Shown here piece by piece: positions 46,401-55,900 of a DNA stretch of 64,000 bases. The notes under the pieces are model-generated. The model saw only the letters and a list, made by a program, of their open reading frames with translations. It had not been told where the DNA came from and did no database searches. The number at the start of each line of letters is the position of its first letter. The stretch's first letter is position 1. A program made the translations under genes and the position numbers. The stretch is from positions 2,542,001 to 2,606,000 of the forward strand of contig NC_082620.1 of NCBI RefSeq assembly GCF_030936135.1, read 5' to 3'. The stretch comes from Gavia stellata (Eukaryota; Chordata; Aves; Gaviiformes; Gaviidae).

Positions 46401-49400
46401 TCTCCACATGTGGAATTGGCAGAGCATTGCCCACCTCCGGCAACGGCTCATGCCAGCAAGGACCTGTACGAAAAATAGCAGTGCTGTCAGCTGGCGCGTG
46501 AGCGTCGGGGCTTGGGGCAGGGCTGGGGCTCGGACAAGTGAAGGTCAACAGCTTTTCCTGGGTGCTGGGGGGGAGCAGGGGATGCTGCCTCGTACCGGAG
46601 CAAGATACCTCTGGCCACAAGCTCCCACCTTGCTCTGAGCCGGCGACGTGGTGCGAGATCAGCCCTGTGCTTTATCGATATCTGCTCTGCTGCCCTTGGT
46701 ATAATCGTGCCAAGGGGCTGGGGGTGCTGGGATGGGTATCAGAGCAGTCTAAGAGGGAGCAGGCTCCCATCTAAGGTTAGGAGAGGGTACAAATCAGCCG
46801 ATGGATTTGTTTGGGGAAATTTTCCCCTTCCCTGCAACACACGGCACGTGCACCGTGGCACACGCAACGTCCACTTGCTGCATAACCGCTCCCCTTTGCT
46901 TTCCACCTCAGATGATCAAGTCGCTGAAGAAGGCGATGGCGCCGGTCCTGAGTGACGTGTCCGTGGAGTGGGTCTTTCCCGAGAGCACCGAGGTCTTGGT
47001 TTCCCCCGTCAGCACCAGTTGCCTCTTCCCTGGTGACCGTCTGGTTGGCTACGGCATCGTCTGCGACACCTCCCCGTACATCTCCAACCCCAGATCTGTG
47101 AGTCCACGCTGCGCTGGCTGGTGGGGCTGTCCCGGGAGCAGGGGGTGTTGGTGTGCACGTGTACAAGCGGGTGTTTCGGCTCTTTGTGCGTGGTCCGGAG
47201 GTGTCTCTTGCTTTCTCAGTCTGTCCTCAAGGGAGATGGTGGGTGAGACATTGGGGAGAAATAGGAGCTCAGTGGATAAGGGTCCTGGTGCGCAAGCAGT
47301 GGCTCCTCTCGGCTGGGAGCTGGCTGACGGATGCGGTGGTAGGACCTATTCCCTCTCTTTGCTTTCTCCCAGGACAAGAGGCGGCGTTACAGCATGATGC
47401 GTTCCCAGGAGTCGGGCAGCTCTGTTTTCTTTCACTCCCAGGAGGAGGGAGCAGGCGTGGAGAGCTGGAACCACTCCAGAGACTCGGAGGGCTGCTGCCC
47501 CACCGAGCATGCCCCCGATCACCTGGTGGTGGGCAGAGATCCCGGGGGAGAATCGGACACGGACACCGGTCAGATTTTCCCCTGTACAAGCGTGGGTGTG
47601 ATGCCCTTGTCTTGCTAATCAAGCTTCTGTCGCTGCTCTGCCAATTTGCTTGTCTGACAAATAAGTCTCTTCAGCTGTATGTCTGCAAAGAGCCGGAGGG
47701 GTTTGCAGGAGGGATGACAGATCTCCCGAAGCTTGAGCGAGTCTGTTTGGTTTGGATGTTTTGTCCAAACCTGTCAGGAAATCAAGGGAAGTGCTGGAGA
47801 ACTGGCTTCCCCGGAGATTTTCAAAGCAGCTCTAGCTTTGGCCACGTAATTATTAACAAGCTTCCCAAGCTGCCCTCCGGTGTGCAAAGGAGAGGAGTGA
47901 GCAAATGGGTAGCCCGGCTAGACTGTCCCTGCACCTGCAAAGCAGTCGCTTCCCTGCAAGCCCTGAAGCTGCAGTTCCAGGTCAGGAGAGGGGGAAATGG
48001 ATCCGAAGCCCTGTCTCTAGGGTGTCACCCCTCGCCATCAGTCTGGCCGGGCGTTTGTGTCAGCAACACGCAGCATAAAGCAGAGCTGGTTGCATTTCCT
48101 TGTGAGAAGGAAACCTCTGTTACTCACGGGATGTTCTTCCCTTATATTCAGAGAGGAACTGTGCTGCGCATCCCCTCAACCTTGTCAAAAGCAATGAGAA
48201 ATCATGCCTTTCCAAATGAAATTTTACTCTTGCTCTGACAGGAGAATGTCTGCACTAATGAAATTTCATTAGTAAACCCTTTGTCTTCTCCAGGGAGGTT
48301 TGGGGAAATGCAGTTACGCTTTTTCTGGCTGAAAACTGCTCAGACAAAACCTCCCCAGTCTGCTCTCCTGACATCCCCAGGAGCTTTGAGTGTAGGCTCT
48401 TATTTCCTTTCGTGGTTTCGTTGCTTTGCTTAAAACCGTGCAGGGCTGAGCGTGGCCCCCTCGGCCCCGGGAAGGACAACAGGGATGGGCTCCCCACCAC
48501 CCACCCTGAGCCAAGGGTGGATGGTGCTGGCTGGTCCCGCTCCGGAGCGGAGCTGATCCTCTCTCCCACCATGCAGGAATGGATGTGAAGGCTTCCTCCA
48601 GGAGACGGGCGTACAGCACCACCCAAATCGCTGACCGCGAGCCTTGCAAGAAGGTGCCCACGGCTAGCGATCCCGGCACTGCCCTGGTGAAAAACCCCCT
48701 TCGGAAAACCCACCTGCAGGACCTGCAGCAGGTCAGCCCCGAGCCCTGGCAGGTGGATTTCCAGGTACGTGACCCCCAGAGAGGCTTTGCCTGCAGGCAG
48801 AGGCCAGCGTGCAGCAGGAGGAAAATCTCAGACGCATCAGGGAAAGAGCCTGGCTCGCACTAGTCCTGATACATATATATATATATATATGTGCCCATGC
48901 TTTGAGCTGCAGCACATCACAAAGATGTAGGAAACAAGCCAAGCAGGGAGCAGAGTGCCATCCTGATATCCCATAGCAGTGCCTCCCCATGGGAGCCCAG
49001 TTTTTCTTTGCTAAATGCCTCTCCCCTTCGTCTGAGTGGCCTCTGCTTCACCTTGCCGCTCATCTGATTCCCAGGCTGCTGCTTCCTTCGTATTTCCCTA
49101 GAGTTCAGCCATGCGATGCAAGCTCTCCGTATGGCTTTGGCATAGCTGTGCCCTGCAGGGGGAAAGAAAGTCAGTCCCGAAGCAGATCCCCCGCTGCTCT
49201 AGCTGGAACCACAGCCCGTATCCAGCGTCAGGCTGAGACGTGGACCTGTGTGATGCTACATCTGCTGAGCAGTGTTATGTCCCCCGCCTGCAGCAGATAG
49301 CGGGTGAAATTTGGGAAGATTTTTCAATCTGTGGAAGGGTAGGGATGGTTTTCTCCCATCCTCAGCATCGCCAGGATGCTCTGCTCTGAAATCAGCATCT

Positions 49401-52400
49401 GCAGGGCTGGGAGGACCAGCAGCACTTTTGTTCCCATGGAAACTCGGAGCGGGATGTCTGGGGCTTTCGTTTCTCTTCTGCTGCGGGTTAGAGAGCGGCT
49501 GGGTGAAGGGGGGCTGGAGGTGAGATGAGGGAGCGAAGGGGAAGAAGGGCCAGAGCTTGGCAGGGAGGAACGACACCTCTGCCCTCCGGCTGCAGCGGTG
49601 AGGGTGGTGAACAGCATTGCTTGACAAAGGGCGAGCAGAGGTAGGTTTTAGGGGCAGCAGTGACCTTGCCTGCACTGCGAAGGTCCACAGAGCATCCTCC
49701 TGCCCACAGGATGCTCAGCGTGAAGGCAGGGATGGAAACGACTCCCTTCTGGAGGGCAGTAAATGGTTAACAGCATGCATCCTGGTCTTAATTAATTGCA
49801 GCCTGGTTTTGCTCTCCCTTGTGCTGAGAGGGCTCCCAGTGGCTCTCCCAGCTCCCAGTCCGGCTGCCAGGGCTTGACATTTTCGGGGGTGTGAATGTGA
49901 GCCCTCAGCTCGTCTCCACGTGCGCCGTGCTGGGAAGGAAAGGTCAGAGCTTGCGATGGGCAGCTTAAATCCCCAGCTCCGTTCCTGGCTGGCTTCCTGT
50001 GGCTGGGAGGAGAGCTCGGGCAGGAGGAGGAGCAGGTTTTGAATGGAAAGGGTCTGGCAGGGGCTTCTGTGACTGGCTTGCTTTTAAATATCTCAATCCT
50101 AGCTTGGTAAGTAGCTCCTGGAGCTGCCTGCCTCCCATTTTTGCTGGTGGTCTCATAGAACATCAAAAATTAGGTGGTGATGGAGGCCACATTCTTGCCT
50201 GCCACCCAGAGAAAGCATCTTTCCATCCAGCACTGAGATCCACCACTTTTTACCACCTCTGTCCCTTACTGGTGCTGTGCTAGGAAGACACAGAGTCTGT
50301 CGGTTTTAGGGGGACCTTCCCACAGCCCTGGGGATGGGGATAGAAACAGCCAGAGCTCGGTGTCTCTGCTAGCCATGGAGGGGGATGTCTGTGCGGGATG
50401 CGGCACCAGAGATGCTGGAGGGGGGATTCATGTCTCCTGAAAGTGGAGAAACAGTCTCATAAAAAGAAAAAGATAAAAACTCCCTTCTCCCCATCCCCTG
50501 TGCCTCTCTCCTTTCGTTACTAAGCAACTGGTCCTTGATCTTTCTGTCTCTCTTCTTTCCTTTGGTTCCCAAGTGAAATCATTAAAATGTCTGGAGGGAT
50601 GAAACTCATATTTCACCTTCTGCCTGTCTGGGGAAGGAGCCCTGGGGGCCAGGGTCCCTTTGGGACACTCCGCAGGTCTGATGGAGGGCTCTGTCTGGGC
50701 ACGGATCCCAGCCGGGGCTGAGCAGAGAGGGACCCGCGTGTTTGCACAATTGCATCTCACGCTGGGATCAGCCAGGGAGCAGACGGGATCAGAAGGGACA
50801 GAGCAGGTCCGTGCCATCAGCTGCAGTCGGCTCCAGCCCTAACGTTTGCTCTGCTCTCAGCCCTTTGCAACCAGCCCGCACGTCTCTGCCACGAGGATCC
50901 GCGGCGCGGGTGCCCGGCGGCCGTCCCTGCTCCACCGGAGCTGCATGTCCTTCTGCCACGACGCCGACTCCCCGCCAGTGCTGGAGGGGCTGCAGCAGAC
51001 GGCTCCAGGAAGGGGCCTGGGACTACTCGATGCCAGCACGAGCCTGAGGTCTTCGTCGGACAGCCGGAGCCCTGGGGATCCGGGTAACGGGCGGGGGTTA
51101 TGGCCAGTCTCACCTGTCCGTGCTGGGGTTTTGGTGGCGTTGCATTGCGCTCTGTACCGCCGTGTGAAAATTAGGAAGTATTAATTATGGTTTCTTGGTG
51201 GCACCGGGGAATTCAGAGCCTCTCCCCTCTCTGCAGAGTCTGCCCAGCATCCTTCCTTCACATTTGAAACGGAGACCTCCTCCGACTGGGAGCCCCAGGA
51301 CTTTGACTTCAGTGCTGCCTGCGGCTCCCCGCGCTCCCCCAGGACCCTCTGCAAGGTGGTGGTGAAGGGGCTAAGGAGCAACGAGCCCGTGCAGTGGGAA
51401 GTCGCCTTTGATATCCGCCCTCTCTTCCGAGAGCGGGAGAGCCAGGCGGACGGCGACGCAGACCTGTGGAGCGAGACCTTCCACCACCTGGCAGCCAAGT
51501 CGGTCATCCGGGACTTTGAGCAGCTTGCTGAGAAGGAGTGTGAAATCGAGCACGGTAACGCGCGGCTCCCGGCCAGCCTGCGAGCTGGCTGCAGGCAGAC
51601 TGTGCCCTGCCTCTGGGTGGGCTTTCCAGCAGCTTCAGCAGCTTCTCAAGTTAATACAAGGGCGGGCAGTGGTGAAATATCAGGCAATGTCTCACATAGC
51701 TCCCCAGCGACAGCCCCATCCAGCTGCCTTGCACTTTTCTCCTGCTTCTGCAGCCTTGCTCCATGTTAACACGCTCGAGCTCATGCTCCTTTGTGCTCCT
51801 CTGCTTCCCACGTTGGGTGATGGTTGTTATTTTTAAGGATTTAGTCGCTTGGAGCTGGAAGTTGGCATCAAACTCAGAGCGTCCAGCAGCAGCCGCACAT
51901 CATTGCTCTGGGCTGCACCCGTCCTGGGTCTTGTCAAACTTCTGCTCCATGAAATGCAGCTGTGTATGTAAAATAAGAGCAGAAGAAGCAGTAGGCAGAG
52001 TTTAGAGGGATGCAGTCCCACTGGGCACAGAGCCCACGCATGGAGGTGGGTCCGGGAGCTGGTCCGAAGGGTGGATGGAGCCCGCGGGGCACGTGGACTC
52101 TAACCCTGGTGTCTCTCACGTGGCAGGGTCCGGGCGGCGGTACCAGGTCAACGCTGTCCACACCAGCAAAGCCTGCAACGTCATCAGCAAGTACACGGCG
52201 TTCATGCCGGTGGACCTGAGCACCAACGCCTACCTGCCCACTGTCGTCGAGTACACCCACACGGGTAACGTGGGGCCGGCGGAGGGGTTAAACGTCTTGG
52301 GAGGGAGGGTGTCACCTGAGAAACCTCGCTCGGAGCAAACCCTATGAAGCCGTGGCTCAATTCAGCACCAGACCTACGTACCTAAGGCCATGGCTGCGCG

Positions 52401-55067
52401 TAACGGCATGCCTGCCGCTCTTGGTGGCAAGAACCTCTTCCCCGTGGCCAGGCAAAAGGTCTGCTCTTAGATCTGGATGCCCGGAGATACCGAGCTCATC
52501 GGTCTGTGGGGTTTGTTGCCGTGGTGTGTATGCCAGTCCCTCTCTAACGCTGGCAATTCCCTTCTCTCGTGCCAAGGGGCAGCATCCAAGCAAGGCAGCC
52601 AGAGGAGCCTAAGCTCAGGAAAGAGAAGGCATCGTGGCTTTTCCCCTGGACGTCCCCAGTCAGCTTGCGGCCAGAATGGAGACGATGGATTTTACGGCAT
52701 GAGTAAGATTCCCTGGGGTTTTGTCTCTTTCCTGGTGTTACAGATCCCAGGGGTTTAGCCTATAAGGGACATCTCCTCTGGTCTTTTTTTCTTCTGCTTT
52801 CCTCTTTGAATATGGTGCTCACCAGAGATGTGTCTGGCTGGAGTCATCTCCTTAAACGGGGAAGAAACTGCAATTTACCCTGAAACTCCCAAATCGCAGG
52901 CAGTGGCTGCTGACAACACTGGGAAGTTAATTGGCAGCCGTAACACAGATAACATGAGGGATGAAACCAGGTGTAACTAGAGGCAAGGGGATGTGAGACA
53001 CTTGCTTGTCACCAACTCCTCCGCTAATGACGATGAGTTGGATTGGACCTCGTCTGGCATTGTCAGATCTGCAGCTGAATTAAAATCGCCCCGATCAGGC
53101 TCATTAGCCTGATAATGCCGTGGAGAGGGAGAGCAGCGTGCCGCAGCCCGGCGCGGTGGCGATTTCGGTTGGGCGGCATTGCTGATGGGGTTCCTCTGTT
53201 GCAGATGCAGAGGAGAGCAGCCTGTCGCCCTGCAGCACCCCTTCCTCCTCCGGCTGGGAGCGCTGCGGGCTCCCCGAAGGTAAGGGAAAGAGCTGGTGGT
53301 ACTTGCCAGGGTGCAGGTGCGTCGAGTCCGTGATGTGGGCTCTTCACCAAATACTTCTGCTGAGTTTTGGGGGTTTTTATAAAACCTTATGACCTAACAT
53401 TACGCCGGTAAGCACAAGACCCGACTCGTTCCAGGGGTGCAAAGGACCTTTGGTATAGATTTCCTCCAGGTTCATCTTTGAGAGGTGCAGGAATTTCATT
53501 ATCCACGTAGGAAAAATGAGGCAAGGGGAGAGGAAGGATTTTGCCAAAGATTCAGCAGCAGAACAAGGCACCCCACATCCCAGTGCATAGACTCTGCTCC
53601 CTTTTGCCCTCCTGTAGCACCTCATTTTACCCCCAGCTTTGTGTTTCTTCCCAGGGCCGCTACAGAGCCTGTCTGCTTCCTCTGCACAAGCCCAAAAATC
53701 CATCGAGAGCCTCTTTGCTGCAAGGTATGGACCTTCTCGACCTTCCTCTGACCTTAGCAGATGTCTTGCATGTCCATGGGTCTGATGCAAACACAACTCA
53801 GAGAGTTGTGGGAGCGGAGGGACACCCTGGGGTTAGCAGCCGGGGCCAGGACTGGGTGTGATGCCAGTGGCTGGGGACCGAGGATGGTTTTCGGAAGGGA
53901 GGGTCGGCATCAGGAGGAGCACGGCGGTAACGGCCGCCTTTTGTCCTCCTGCAGGCTGACCTTCAATAAAACCAGGCTGCTGACTCGAGCTGCCAAAGGG
54001 TTCATGAGTAAATCTCCAAGCAGAGTGAGCGAAGCCAGCTCCGAGGGCGACAATGAGAATATAGACTACCTTCCTCTGGTGAGCAGCTCATTCCCGGGTC
54101 TTGCCGGGGTTGCATGGTCATGGCAGGGGAGCAGAGGGCAGGAGAATCCCCCCGGATCCTGCCTCTTGCTGTCTCTGATGGCCACACCTGATGGTCTGCT
54201 CAGAGACAGAGAGCTGCTCCATCCATACATACATACCTTTTTCCTGAGCTTCCCAGAAGTGGTTGGTATCTCAGAGCTTCTCTATGTGCCCACCGTTCCT
54301 TGCAGGCATCTCTACAGCTGGCCTGCGGTGCCTTTCTCATGAACTCGGCCTTCTGCGACGCCGTCAACATTCCCATGGAGAAGCTGAAGTGGACGTCTCC
54401 CTTTGCCTGCCACCGCCTGGCCCTCAGCCCCTCCAGCTCCTACAGCACCAGGAAGGTCAGCCCCTCCGGGGAGCACAAAAGCCTCGGCTCCGGCCGGCAG
54501 CTCCTGGTTCCCGATGGGCACAGGAACAGTCCCACCACCAGAAACGTCTCTCTGGGTGCGGTGCCGGAGAGACCCGGCAGCCACGCAGAGGACGCCGGCC
54601 ACCTTCGCCACTTCTCGGGCAGCGCGGTGGAGAGCATCTCCAAAGCCCTGAAAGCCGAGAAGGAACTCTCCCCGCCGGCCATCACCATCCGCCGCTTCTC
54701 CTCCCCGGAGAGCACGCCGGCCTCGGCCGAGTGGCAAGCCGACAGCGGTCGGGGCTCGGAGACGGACGGCTCTGAGGTCCAGGCGTTGCTCTTCGACATC
54801 GAGTTGCAGCAGCAGACGGAGCCGGAGGGGATGCTGTGGGCCACGGCGGTGGCCCTGGCCTGGCTGGAGCACAGCTCAGCTTCCTACTTCATCGAGTGGG
54901 AGCTGGTGGCCGCCAAGGCCAGCCTCTGGCTGAGCGAACAGGACTTCCCGGAGGGATACAGCCTGGCCACAGTGAAAGCCGCAGCCCAGCAGCTCTTTGT
55001 CCTGCTCCGTCACTGGGATGAAAACCTGGAGTTCAACCTGCTGTGCTACAACCCAAGCAGCGTGTAA
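34315..55067 (+). CDS. VWA5B1: von Willebrand factor A domain-containing 5B1, 21 coding exons
   Basis: The joined exons give 3936 nt, 1311 residues plus stop, with all 20 junctions in phase. Residues about 10-140 form a VIT domain (SGYAFGMTALLTY, LFVYPLDECTTVVGFEA, DEDLERIVFVANLG). Residues about 346-500 form a VWA domain with a complete metal-ion-dependent adhesion site: D353-R-S-R-S357, T424 in GGTNILSPL and D451 in LLTDGA. The rest is a family-specific region, variable in the middle and well conserved from about 1017 (NKTRLLTRAAKGF) to the end (ENLEFNLLCYNPSSV). No signal peptide or membrane segment is evident. The match is to human VWA5B1 (1p36.12, next to UBXN10), not VWA5B2, from peptides such as HTSKACNVISKYTAF. 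Its molecular function is not established. Intron 1 is of GC-AG type. No frameshift was found. Confidence 0.93.
34746..34907 (+). CDS. VWA5B1: VWA5B1 coding exon 2 (residues 47-101)
   Basis: Encodes LFVYPLDECTTVVGFEAAV and VTVQVKDKAKIDDTYFDG, the VIT core. Acceptor TGGCAG, donor GTGAGG. Confidence 0.92.
35299..35521 (+). CDS. VWA5B1: VWA5B1 coding exon 3 (residues 101-175)
   Basis: Encodes DEDLERIVFVANLGVIPPLE and ISTSSELQTLPSGAVRVLLP. Donor AC|GTACGA is weak, but it is the one that keeps the frame into exon 4 (THR then DKHYHG). Confidence 0.88.
35700..35842 (+). CDS. VWA5B1: VWA5B1 coding exon 4 (residues 175-223)
   Basis: Encodes DKHYHGSGSPEQGSRFCLAQ and FEYEFSFHLEIRGPCLLAG. Acceptor CCGGCAG, donor GTAGGA. 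Confidence 0.92.
36129..36260 (+). CDS. VWA5B1: VWA5B1 coding exon 5 (residues 223-267)
   Basis: Encodes VESPTHEIRADADPSARSAK and ANKHTFDRPVEILIHPS. Acceptor CGGGCAG, donor GTAGGT. Confidence 0.93.
36506..36630 (+). CDS. VWA5B1: VWA5B1 coding exon 6 (residues 267-308)
   Basis: Encodes EPHMPHILMEEGDMTPAEYE to KKDPSAEKK. Acceptor TTTCCAG, donor GTGAGA, phase 0. Confidence 0.92.
36631..39672 (+). other. VWA5B1: VWA5B1 intron 6
   Basis: 3 kb intron with no recognised exon or repeat. The 214-codon frame at 37136-37780 has no recognisable content. Confidence 0.45.
39673..39849 (+). CDS. VWA5B1: VWA5B1 coding exon 7 (residues 309-367)
   Basis: Starts TEIIRKRLNKDIPHHPVIML and holds the first MIDAS element in FIFLVDRSRSMSG (D353, S355, S357). 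Acceptor CTTGCAG, donor GTACCA. Confidence 0.94.
39850..43395 (+). other. VWA5B1: VWA5B1 intron 7, longest intron
   Basis: 3.5 kb. An AT-richer block at about 41940-42240 stands out from GC-rich surroundings and carries an ATCAATATTTACCACA cluster (42012-42027). T/G-rich runs lie at 43100-43135. No gene seen. Confidence 0.45.
43396..43506 (+). CDS. VWA5B1: VWA5B1 coding exon 8 (residues 368-404)
   Basis: Encodes DALLVILKSLMPACLFNVIG then FGSTFKTLFPASQTYCE, VWA fold. Acceptor ACCCCAG, donor GTGGGT. Confidence 0.93.
43590..43792 (+). CDS. VWA5B1: VWA5B1 coding exon 9 (residues 405-472)
   Basis: Encodes the second and third MIDAS elements: MGGTNILSPLKW (T424) and LLFLLTDGAVSN (D451). Acceptor TGGGCAG, donor GTACGG. 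Confidence 0.94.
45299..45413 (+). CDS. VWA5B1: VWA5B1 coding exon 10 (residues 472-510)
   Basis: Encodes CYSFGIGPNACRRLVWGLAA and AEFLAEGERLQPK, the end of the VWA domain. Acceptor TTTGCAG, donor GTATGG. Confidence 0.93.
46912..47097 (+). CDS. VWA5B1: VWA5B1 coding exon 11 (residues 511-572)
   Basis: Encodes MIKSLKKAMAPVLSDVSVEW and GDRLVGYGIVCDTSPYISNP. Acceptor CACCTCAG, donor GTGAGT. Confidence 0.93.
47373..47568 (+). CDS. VWA5B1: VWA5B1 coding exon 12 (residues 573-638)
   Basis: Encodes DKRRRYSMMRSQESGSSVFF, then a variable acidic stretch. The donor G|GTCAGA is atypical after GT; it was chosen because it alone keeps phase with exon 13. Confidence 0.85.
48577..48764 (+). CDS. VWA5B1: VWA5B1 coding exon 13 (residues 638-700)
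   Basis: Encodes SSRRRAYSTTQIADREPCKK and PLRKTHLQDLQQVSPEPWQV. Acceptor ATGCAG, donor GTACGT, phase 0. Confidence 0.9.
48872..48891. repeat. (AT)n microsatellite
   Basis: About nine to ten AT units in VWA5B1 intron 13. Confidence 0.85.
50861..51083 (+). CDS. VWA5B1: VWA5B1 coding exon 14 (residues 701-775)
   Basis: Encodes RIRGAGARRPSLLHRSC and SLRSSSDSRSPGDPG. Acceptor GCTCTCAG, donor GTAACG. Confidence 0.9.
51237..51554 (+). CDS. VWA5B1: VWA5B1 coding exon 15 (residues 775-881)
   Basis: Encodes FTFETETSSDWEPQDFDF and LWSETFHHLAAKSVIRDFEQ. Acceptor TCTGCAG, donor GTAACG. Confidence 0.92.
52127..52264 (+). CDS. VWA5B1: VWA5B1 coding exon 16 (residues 881-927)
   Basis: Encodes RRYQVNAVHTSKACNVISKY and LPTVVEYTHT, a diagnostic conserved block. 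Acceptor TGGCAG, donor GTAACG. Confidence 0.93.
52577..52702 (+). CDS. VWA5B1: VWA5B1 coding exon 17 (residues 927-969)
   Basis: Encodes a weakly conserved Ser/Arg-rich stretch (RRHRGFSPGRPQSACGQNGD). Acceptor GTGCCAAG is less typical, donor GTAAGA. Phase fits both sides. Confidence 0.8.
53205..53279 (+). CDS. VWA5B1: VWA5B1 coding exon 18 (residues 969-994)
   Basis: Encodes NAEESSLSPCSTPSSSGWER and CGLPEG. Acceptor GTTGCAG, donor GTAAGG. Low conservation but clean splice sites and phase. Confidence 0.82.
53655..53724 (+). CDS. VWA5B1: VWA5B1 coding exon 19 (residues 994-1017)
   Basis: Encodes PLQSLSASSAQAQKSIESLF then AAR. Acceptor TTCCCAG, donor GTATGG. Confidence 0.85.
53955..54078 (+). 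CDS. VWA5B1: VWA5B1 coding exon 20 (residues 1017-1058)
   Basis: Encodes LTFNKTRLLTRAAKGFMSKS and ENIDYLPL. Acceptor CCTGCAG, donor GTGAGC, phase 0. Confidence 0.93.
54306..55067 (+). CDS. VWA5B1: VWA5B1 coding exon 21 (residues 1059-1311 and stop)
   Basis: Encodes ASLQLACGAFLMNSAFCDAV, a variable central part, then LAWLEHSSASYFIEWELVAA and ENLEFNLLCYNPSSV before TAA (55065-55067). Acceptor CTTGCAG. Confidence 0.95.
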   Translation, partial: ASLQLACGAFLMNSAFCDAVNIPMEKLKWTSPFACHRLALSPSSSYSTRKVSPSGEHKSLGSGRQLLVPDGHRNSPTTRNVSLGAVPERPGSHAEDAGHLRHFSGSAVESISKALKAEKELSPPAITIRRFSSPESTPASAEWQADSGRGSETDGSEVQALLFDIELQQQTEPEGMLWATAVALAWLEHSSASYFIEWELVAAKASLWLSEQDFPEGYSLATVKAAAQQLFVLLRHWDENLEFNLLCYNPSSV

Positions 55068-55900
55068 AGAGGATGAGGAGAGAGGCGTGGGCAGCTCACC
55101 GAGGGTGCAGGAGCAGGGAGCCGTCCTGAAGGAAACACCTCCAAGGAGCTCAACTCCTCTGCTGCAGGGACAGTGCGTGTTCATCAGAGCGAGCCCTGCA
55201 AACAGGAGCAGCCCGGGCAAAATCCTGTGCTCAGCGGTTGGTGTTTTGCCCCGGGAGTTTACCTACTGGCTGCCCGCAGAAGGATGCTATTTATTAACTG
55301 GAGCAGCACCTCCAGCTACAGCAGTTCCCTCTGATCCTGCTTTCTTCTGGTTCCCAGCCCTGTTCCCAGAGCAGGTCTCCCCGATGCCTGCTCGGCTTGC
55401 CCTGTCCTTGCTTGGCTGCCTCTTGCCAGCCCCAAATCCCTGCCAAGTCCCTGCTGTGGTCCCCCAGCCCTGAGTCGCTGCTCTCCTGAGGCTCCTGCCT
55501 GGCTTCTGCCATCTCAGATGTCTTTTGGTGAAGGTAAACGTCTGACAACATGCTCATCTCATGGACCAAAGGAAATACGGGCTGGGACTGACCATCTAAA
55601 GAGCAACCCCTCCGTCACGGGGGGGAGAATGCTGCCTTGCCTCGAGCCCAGTGACACACCGACAAGCCAGGCCAGTCGGAGGCTGGGACCAAACCCCATC
55701 ACATCCACATGGCGCTGGGCTCCCTCAGCCCCTCTGCAATCCCAGAGGGAGTTTGCGAGACCCCTTACAGCCGACAGCGTGCCTTCGGAGCTTCGCAGGC
55801 AGAGCAGAGGCACTCGGCATTGAAGGAAAGGACTGGCTAAGGAAACCAGCCCCTTGCACTTGACGCCGAGTAGAGATCCCCTGCATTAAAATAATGGAGG
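55068..55900 (+). other. VWA5B1: VWA5B1 3'UTR (extent approximate)
   Basis: Non-coding sequence after TAA. The first plausible polyadenylation hexamer is ATTAAA at 55885-55890. A canonical AATAAA occurs only at 58510-58515, so a longer UTR is possible. Confidence 0.4.
55885..55890 (+). terminator. VWA5B1: candidate polyadenylation signal ATTAAA (VWA5B1)
   Basis: Common variant hexamer about 820 bp after the stop codon, followed by AT-rich sequence. Confidence 0.35.

Larger units (their letters stand above)
43793..50860 (+). other. VWA5B1: VWA5B1 introns 9-13
   Basis: Introns 43793-45298, 45414-46911, 47098-47372, 47569-48576 and 48765-50860. No transposon or second gene was recognised; the open frames are overlaps or intron read-through. 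Confidence 0.45.
51840..54305 (+). other. VWA5B1: VWA5B1 introns 15-20 and short gaps
   Basis: Short introns between the 3' exons; intron 15 begins at 51555. Nothing beyond splice signals was recognised in them. Confidence 0.4.

Noticed and set aside
47153-48238. 361-codon plus-strand frame
   Set aside because: It is not in the reading frame of VWA5B1 exon 12, which it overlaps, and otherwise covers intron sequence.
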